Shown here: one piece after another, positions 57,312 through 64,000 of the stretch | Numbering within the stretch: position 1 is the stretch's first letter | Layout: each line of letters opens with the position of its first letter | Assembly (NCBI GenBank): GCA_020809705.1 | Contig: CP085826.1 | Coordinates: forward strand, 1,922,001-1,986,000 | Direction of reading: 5' to 3' | Source of the DNA: Calonectria ilicicola | Taxonomy: Eukaryota > Ascomycota > Sordariomycetes > Hypocreales > Nectriaceae | Length of the DNA stretch: 64,000 bases | The notes under the pieces: model-generated | Told to the model about the DNA's origin: nothing | Database searches by the model: none | Seen by the model: the letters and a program-made list of their open reading frames with translations, nothing else | Position numbers and translations under genes: made by a program

Positions 57312-58355
57312 TTTGCCGATGCTCACTATTTTCTCCCTAATACCTTCATTTGCTATTCCGGATCAGGAGAGAAGAAGATACCCAGGGCTGATGGTTATTA
57401 GTTTTTCGGAAGAATGAACCCGCAAATGAGAGATCGGCTCCGAAACTAATATTCCCGGAGATCCGCTTGACAACCCGGTTTGGCGCTGTCATACGATTTT
57501 GACCCCCCACAGATAAGTCCATGTCGGATCTCCGGCCGACAAAGTCGCGATCCAACAAGGTCAAATGGCGGGTGGAGCCTGGATACGCCCCTCTAATCCT
57601 AAAAGCTCAACTTGAAGCCGACAATAAAATTCAAGAGCATATTGGTTAACTACTAACTATTTTTTTTTTTTGAAAGAATTGTTATCTGCGGGCCCATGCA
57701 CCGAGAGAGGTTCTTGTCTTTAGCCATCGCCAATATATATATACCCTACAAAGGTTAGCGACTCTACCATGGTGTGTGAACTCCGGTTCTAATGGCAATT
57801 GCGAGCTTAATGTAGAATGGAACAAATCAGCAAGATTAGGTTTTACGATCATTGGCACTGTTAGTATAGTATTTGTACCGTACAATTAACTCTCATATAG
57901 CCGTGTATGGGACATCTCTAACCATGAGGTGTGAATTTTCTATTGGTATTTCGAATATACTTGTACTGGGTAAAAGTTCTACAAACAATCTAAAATTTGT
58001 GGCTTGAAATTTGAAACTGGCTTGCCATGGTAATGTTGCATAAGTGAACTATCAAATGTCTGTTAGGCGTCACATCCTGCCTAATGACTGGAACCTGGCC
58101 GAAAGATCAAGTCAAGTTTACTAACCTTGTTGGTTAAACCGCTTGTAATAAATATACCTAGACGCACATGACTGCATTAAGAATCTCCAAACGTTCCACT
58201 CGCCTGCCCATCATAAAGAAACATTCAAGCTTTAGAAGACCGACCTCTCATATCGTAACATCGCCGCGACGAAGAAAAGGAGTCAAGTGTCTACCAAAGA
58301 GCATCTTGGGCATCATTTGAACTCTTACCTTGGAGCTTTTACACTGCTGGCAGAC
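57312..58355. other. Divergent intergenic region
   Basis: Between the carboxylesterase (minus) and F-box gene (plus); T-run at 57660-57671. No gene seen. Confidence 0.45.
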
Positions 58356-59820
58356 ATGCAAAGGTCAAATGACCAAAAAGATTCCGGGGGAAGTTTTGGA
58401 AAAGACTTGAATTCCCCCAACAATGAAGAATACACCAGTACTCGAGGGAAGGTCTCAAACTCCCCTGGCGATGAAGGACACAGCAATGGTACTTTGCCAG
58501 ATGCTTTAAGTTTTCATGGAAATAAAGATTTCAGCATTCGGACGTCTGTCCTAGCATCTCAACATAATGATGCGAAAGAGGGGGGCAAAACGGCAATCAC
58601 CAACTCGATTACCAACCCCACTACCGATATATCAAAACTACACATGGTAGCAAAGTTGCAAAGCCTTCTCCAAACTATGGATCCCTTGACTGCTTCGGTA
58701 ACTTTCAGTTTTCAAAATTGTGGCCCATATCGCTTACAAGACGAGATTTGGTTGCTGATAATCAGTTTTGTTTATGCCGATGAAGCATCATTCTTCTGTT
58801 TGCGCCAGGTTTCCCGACGCTTCCGAAATATTGCAAACGGCATTGATTTTCGCTCTCATATTTTCTCCACATATCATGAATGCAAACTTTGTAGCAACAC
58901 TCTTAAAAATTGTTGGCGAACGCCGAAAATCCAGTTTTTGAGCTCACTATACGACAATTTCATTCGACATACGACTGGTGCATTGATCGGCCCCCGCTTG
59001 CGCAGAGACAGACTTTGTCAAAAGTGCCAGTTGGGACATGAAGACAGGAGATCAAAAGTGCATGTTTCGCTGATATCTTGCAAATTCTACCGCCCGAAGC
59101 AGTCCAAGTACCTTCACTGTTCCGGTTGCAAGATGGATCATCCTCCATCCCTCTTTTCCACCACACAAGTGGATAAATCGCATGCAGATCGTATTTGTGT
59201 TGGTAGAGAAGGACATGTACGACTTTGTGGCCACAAGTTTGTGACTTGGGCTGATATTGAGACGCAAATCAAAACGTGGAAAGAAGACGGTGCTTTGAAA
59301 CCGGGCGCACGGGCAGTCATTCAGCGTTGCGAAAACTTGAGTCACATTTCCGGTTGTGGGCATGGCAACATGCCATTTGCGCGGCTCGAGTACGTGAAAG
59401 AAAGGGTAGGTGATGACTATTTCGCGGTCAAATTGTTTTGGAGACCACATTGCACTGTTTCTTCCCTTGATATCATGGACTAGGTCTCCGTATCCGAAGC
59501 ACAGGATGTGGTGCGAAGACTACGCACCAATGTGTTCCAGTTGTGAGCGGTCATGCATTGAGATCCATTATGAACGGAAAATTAGCCTCTCCAAGGTTCT
59601 GAAAGGGCCAAAGGGGGCGAACCCTGATCACTATTGGCATCACGCATTGGATCGGGAATCATATCAATATCCCGATCAAGAGAGCTTGGGTGCACGTGGA
59701 ACCTGTCAAGACAAAATATGTTGGAACTACTATCCGAAGTTGGTTTGTCATAGTAATTTTGACACCAGACCATGCAATTCCGATTGCAAAAACGCCCAGG
59801 AAGTAGAATTAGTGGCTTAA
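58356..59820 (+). CDS. F-box protein with Cys-rich C-terminal half
   Basis: Probable SCF ubiquitin-ligase adaptor. Start at the ATG 58356, since the open frame upstream has no ATG. The polar N-terminus is followed by an F-box-like segment, LQDEIWLLIISFVY then FFCLRQVSRRFRNIAN (about residues 125-170), and many Cys/His pairs (CKLCSNTL, CQKCQLGH, CSGCKMDH, CGHKF, HISGCGHG). The plus-strand frame stops at 59483, but a downstream frame reads MWCEDYAPMCSSCERSC. A 43-bp intron 59457-59499 (donor GTTTCT) joins the two in phase, giving 473 residues. If that intron is wrong, the gene is frameshifted. The gene lies directly next to the AT-rich repeat block. Confidence 0.65.
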
Positions 59821-59880
59821 GAAGCCAATTACTTTCGGCATGCTGGTGATACGGAAATGGTGTCAACACATATGGAACCC

Positions 59881-59944
59881 TGTAAGTGTGTGCCTTAGGC
59901 ACCCTTGGAAGGCATATATAAGCCTGTTATTAGGGTAGATAGAG
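59881..59944 (+). repeat. Possible LTR start with TATA box
   Basis: Begins with TG (TGTAAGTG), has a near-palindrome TGCCTTAGGCA at 59891-59901 and a TATATAAG at 59915-59922, then passes into RIP DNA. This layout is usual for a retroelement LTR 5' edge. No second copy or target duplication could be confirmed within the window. Confidence 0.35.
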
Positions 59945-62220
59945 AAGAAGATATTAACCTTCTTATTATATATTATTAAGATTTTTATTGTTTTAATTTT
60001 ATTATATTATATAATAGTAATTATTTTTTTTAAGATTAATATTATAATATTATTTTAGGTAATTATATTAAATAATTTTAAATTATATTTTAATATAATA
60101 TATTATTAAATTATTTATTAATTAATTAATAAAAAAAATATTTATAATAATTTTTATAAATTTATTTTTAAAAAAATTTTTTAAAATTTTTTTTATATAA
60201 AAAATATTTTATTTAATTATTTATATAATTTAAAGAAAATATTAATTATTAAAGATTATAAAATAATTTTAAATTATTTTATAAAATTATAAAAAAGATT
60301 TTTTTATTATAAAAATAAAATTTAAAATTATTAATATTATTTTTATTATAATAAATTATTTAATTTTTATAATAAATATAATAATTTAATTATAAATTTA
60401 TATTTTTATTAATTAATATTATTTTATATTTTATAATTATTATTTTAATTTATTTAAAATAAATATTTTTTTATATTATTATTTCTTTATTATTAAATAA
60501 ACTTATAATAATATAATAAAATCTATTATTTTAATCTTAATCTTAATAAAATTTATATCTTCCTAAAAGGAAAAAGATCTTTTTTAATAAATCTAATTTT
60601 TAAAAAAAATAAAAATAAAAAGGTAAAATTTATAAAGAATAATATTTTTTAACTTTAATTAAAATTTTAAAAAGTTAAGATTATTAATTAAAAAGTATTT
60701 ATTATAAAATCTAATAAATAATATAAAAATTAATTTTTAAATAAAAAGAAAGTAAAAAGAGTTATAAAATAAAAAGTTTATTATAATAAATTAATATTTA
60801 AAAAATAATTAATAAAGATTTTTAATAAATTTATTTTTTAAAATATTATTTTTATTTAATAAATAAAAAATTATATAAATAATATTATTAAATAAGATTA
60901 TTAAAATATTATTATTTTAATTAATATATCTTAAATTAAAATTTAATATTTAAATATTTTAATAATTTAAAAGTAAAAAACTATTAAATATATTATATTT
61001 TTAAATTTCTTTAGATTTCTTATAATCTCTTTTAATAAAATATTATAATCTAATAATATATCTATAAATACTATTATATTTAATTTACTTATTCTAAAAA
61101 ACCTAATCTTTATAAATAAATAAAAATTTAAATAACAAAATAATCCCTCTAACCTAAAAAAGACTAACTACTTTATTTAATTAATTTAATTAATTTAGAA
61201 GGAAAGCTTAATATACTTTAGCCTAGATATTTTTAGTAGTAGAAGATTATAAATCTTAGTTTACTTAAGTAAATATTATTATAAATTAGTATAATTATAA
61301 GCTAAGTATAATAATAATAATTATTTAAATAATTTATTACTTTTTTCTAATTTATTAAACTTTTTAAATATAAATCTTAATTTATTATAATATATTTAAT
61401 CTTATATATTATTTTTAATAAGTAATTAAATAAATAGAAAATAAGTTAAATATAATATTATTAGAATTTTTAATTTAGATTTTAAGGATTTTAGAAAGTA
61501 AGAATTTATTATTATATAAAATAAATAATTTTATATTAATATTAATCTTTTTTATATATACTTTAAAATCTTTAAATAATTTAATAAAGATTTTCTTTAG
61601 AAATATTATTTTATAATACTTTAAAATATAATTTATAAGTAATTAATAAAAGAGCTTAATAATAAAAAGTAAATTAAAATTATAAAGAGCTTTATTTTTT
61701 ACTTTTATTAAGATTTTATAAAGTAATTTAAGCTTTAAGAGTTAGATTTATTAGAAGAATATATAATTAAGAAATATATATTTAATTTTATTTAATAAAA
61801 TATATTTTTTCTTTTTAAATATAATATAAAGCTAAATTTATTAAATAAACTAGAATATAAATAAATAAAAAGATTTTTAAAATAATTTTCTTACTTATTA
61901 ATTATAAGATTATATATTTATTATAAATTCTAATATTTAAAATAATTATTATTAAATTTATCTAAGATTATAAAAATTAAAAGAAAAATATTAATATAAT
62001 AATATTTAAAAATAAATAAATAAACTTTTAATAAAAATATTAAAATAATTAATAATTATATTACAAAGGAAGATATAATAATATTAATAAATAAAAATAT
62101 TACACTTACTAAAACAACAAATAATCAAACAACCACAACTATAACTATTACCACAAGAATAAGTAATACAAAAACCAGAACCAATCCTAGGAACAATAGC
62201 ACCCTACTAAAGATAGCTTA

Positions 62221-62350
62221 TATAAAGATAAGAAGGCAAAACCCGAAGGCAAATACCTTGCTGAGAAGGAACCTACTAATTAAGAATAAGAACCTAGCCC
62301 TAAGGAGGGCAAATTAAGCTTTAATAAGTCTGCTATTTTTAAAGCTTCTT
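62221..62350 (+). pseudogene. Gag-like coding relic inside RIP block
   Basis: In one frame the island reads YKDKKAKPEGKYLAEKEP, then TN-stop-E-stop-EPSPKEGKLSFNKSA. The two TAA stops (62281 and 62287) are each one C-to-T change from CAA. Lys/Glu/Pro-rich, resembling the linker parts of retrotransposon gag proteins; too short to name a family. Confidence 0.35.
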
Positions 62351-64000
62351 AAAATAAATATTATATATTATTATAAAAATAGGTTTTATAAAGTATCTAA
62401 GGAAAGAATAAGTATATTTAATATAAGTATACTTTTAACTTCTTAGTTCTTCTTAAAGAATATATATATATTAATACTTATATAAAACCTATAGAACTAG
62501 CTAAAAAAGTATTTATAATTCTTCTTAAGGAAGTATATTATAAGGGTTATAAGTAGGACTTTCTCTTTTATAATAAACTTTTTATATATTTTAATAAAAA
62601 ATATTAAAAATTTAAAAAGAGAAATTTAAGTAATTATTATTTATAAATAAATTATTTATTATAACAAACTGGATTCATGACTAGAGTGAAGCATAAATAG
62701 GACCATAATAGACCTTTATTCTTATTACTAAGACTTTAACTTAATAAACTGTAGAACTATTTGCCTACACTTATTATATAATATTATTATAGGTATTTTT
62801 ATTTTATAATATCTTATATTAATATATATTTGGTATGTGTGCTTGATTAGTTCTTTTGGTCTTATATTTTTATAATTATCTCCTTCTTCTAGAGGCTTGT
62901 CCTTAAGCCTTAAGAGGATCTAGTAGGAGTAGTATTACCTTTATATTTTATTATTCTATTTTTTATATATTCTTTTAATTTACTTGTAGTATTTATATAT
63001 TAAAGTTATTATATTTTTAAGATAAGCTTTAAATTTCTATATATTATACTTTATAAGTTATTTAATTTATTTAATTTAGTATAATATTTTATTATTATTA
63101 TTTTTATATATAATAATCTTCTTAATTTTTTATTTATTCTTTTTCTTAGTTAGCTTTAATAGATAGATAGTAGTATTACTTTTAGTATCTTTCTAAGGTT
63201 TAAGTAAGAAAACTAAGAAAATATTATATATTTATTAATATTACTTAAATAAATATACCTTATAAGCTTATTATTCTATTCTTTTAGTAATAGTAATTTT
63301 AATAAACTTAGGTATAAGTTTCTTATATTTGAATTTAAAGTTTCTTATAAATAAATTAATAATCTATTTTTTTATACTTTATAGTAATATACCTTTTATT
63401 ATAGTATTTGGCTTATATTTCTATAGCTTTTTACTAATATTATTAAGCTTAAGTATATATATAGTTTAAGGCTTTAATATACTTTTATATATTTTATATA
63501 TAAGTCTTTAAATGCTCTAAAATATACTTAATTATTCTAAAATAGTAGCTATATAATACTTATATTAATAATATTTTAATAATATTATACTAACTATTAT
63601 TATAAGTAAATTTGCTCTTAGGGAGTTATATTATCTATCTCTTTAAGGTTTTTTTATAAATAATCTTAAGTATCTCTTTAAGGTTTAGTATATTTATTTA
63701 GTTTACTTATTAATCTAGGGATAGTAAATAATAAATAATCACCTAATTATTATTTATTTTTTTATTAGTTTTTCCTAGAATTAGCTTATAAATAGCTTAT
63801 TTTAATTACTTATAATATCTTTTAATATTCTATATTAGCATTTTATATACTTATATAATATTTATATTATTTAAGTAATAATAAATATCTTTTTTATAGG
63901 TATAAATATAATAAACTTTATTATATAATAAATAATTATAAAAATAGTATTATATTCTTCTTTATTATTATAAGCACTTTAAAATAATCTTATAATAAAA

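Larger units (their letters stand above)
59881..64000. mobile_element. RIP-degraded AT-rich repeat block (retroelement relic)
   Basis: From about 59945 to the window end the DNA is almost only A and T, and surviving C and G sit mostly in CT/AG, TC/GA or CC/GG steps; CA, TG and CG are nearly absent. That is what RIP leaves (CA to TA on both strands). The change of composition is abrupt. No intact frame remains. The first 60 bases keep an LTR-like look, and short islands (62100-62340, 62660-62760, 62825-62935) escaped, one coding a gag-like stretch. I infer one or more ancient LTR retrotransposon copies, not necessarily a single element. It continues past the window. Confidence 0.75.

Noticed and set aside
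60000..64000. Mitochondrial DNA insertion as the source of the AT-rich block
   Set aside because: No mitochondrial gene, tRNA or GC-cluster pattern is visible; the CA/TG loss and gag-like relic fit RIP on a transposon better.

Overview
The window is nuclear DNA of a filamentous ascomycete (Pezizomycotina). The evidence is many 45-110 bp introns with GTAAGT-type donors and CTAAC branch sites, fungal-specific gene families (trichothecene-type P450, alcohol acetyltransferase, Dal5/Liz1-type MFS transporters, RRP1, DPM1, TRAPPC12-like), and a right end of about 4.1 kb that is almost pure A/T with CA/TG dinucleotides nearly erased, the signature of repeat-induced point mutation (RIP). Sordariomycetes/Hypocreales is my guess from overall gene style, not something proved here. 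I see no tRNA, rRNA or CRISPR.

Left end (1-7.7 kb): the edge of a probable terpenoid biosynthetic cluster. A class I terpene synthase on the minus strand (cut by the window edge; its DDFWEMHD metal motif appears only after splicing) is divergent from a nine-exon cytochrome P450. An aminoglycoside-phosphotransferase/EcKinase-like gene and a tiny three-exon gene of unknown function follow.

Core (9.6-44.7 kb): housekeeping and conserved genes: RRP1/Nop52; a 1302-residue repeat-containing single-pass membrane protein; a 1245-residue multi-pass ankyrin protein; an alcohol acetyltransferase; a CSC1/OSCA-type channel; a gene-free stretch of nearly 5 kb; an MFS transporter with 13 introns, two of them GC-AG, divergent from a 2-oxoglutarate/Fe(II) dioxygenase; a small acidic/basic nuclear-type protein; DPM1; a FabG-like SDR; and a TRAPPC12-like TPR protein.

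Right part (45-60 kb): accessory sequence: a gene of unknown family interrupted by two in-frame TAG codons, an allantoate-permease-type transporter, a tandem pair of BTB proteins, a secreted GDSL/CE16-like esterase, a type-B carboxylesterase and a Cys-rich F-box protein. It ends at a heavily RIP-mutated block that begins with an LTR-like edge at about 59881 and holds a gag-like relic.

Most multi-exon genes below were rebuilt by hand from splice signals and reading-frame phase. Phases close exactly for every model marked as such.
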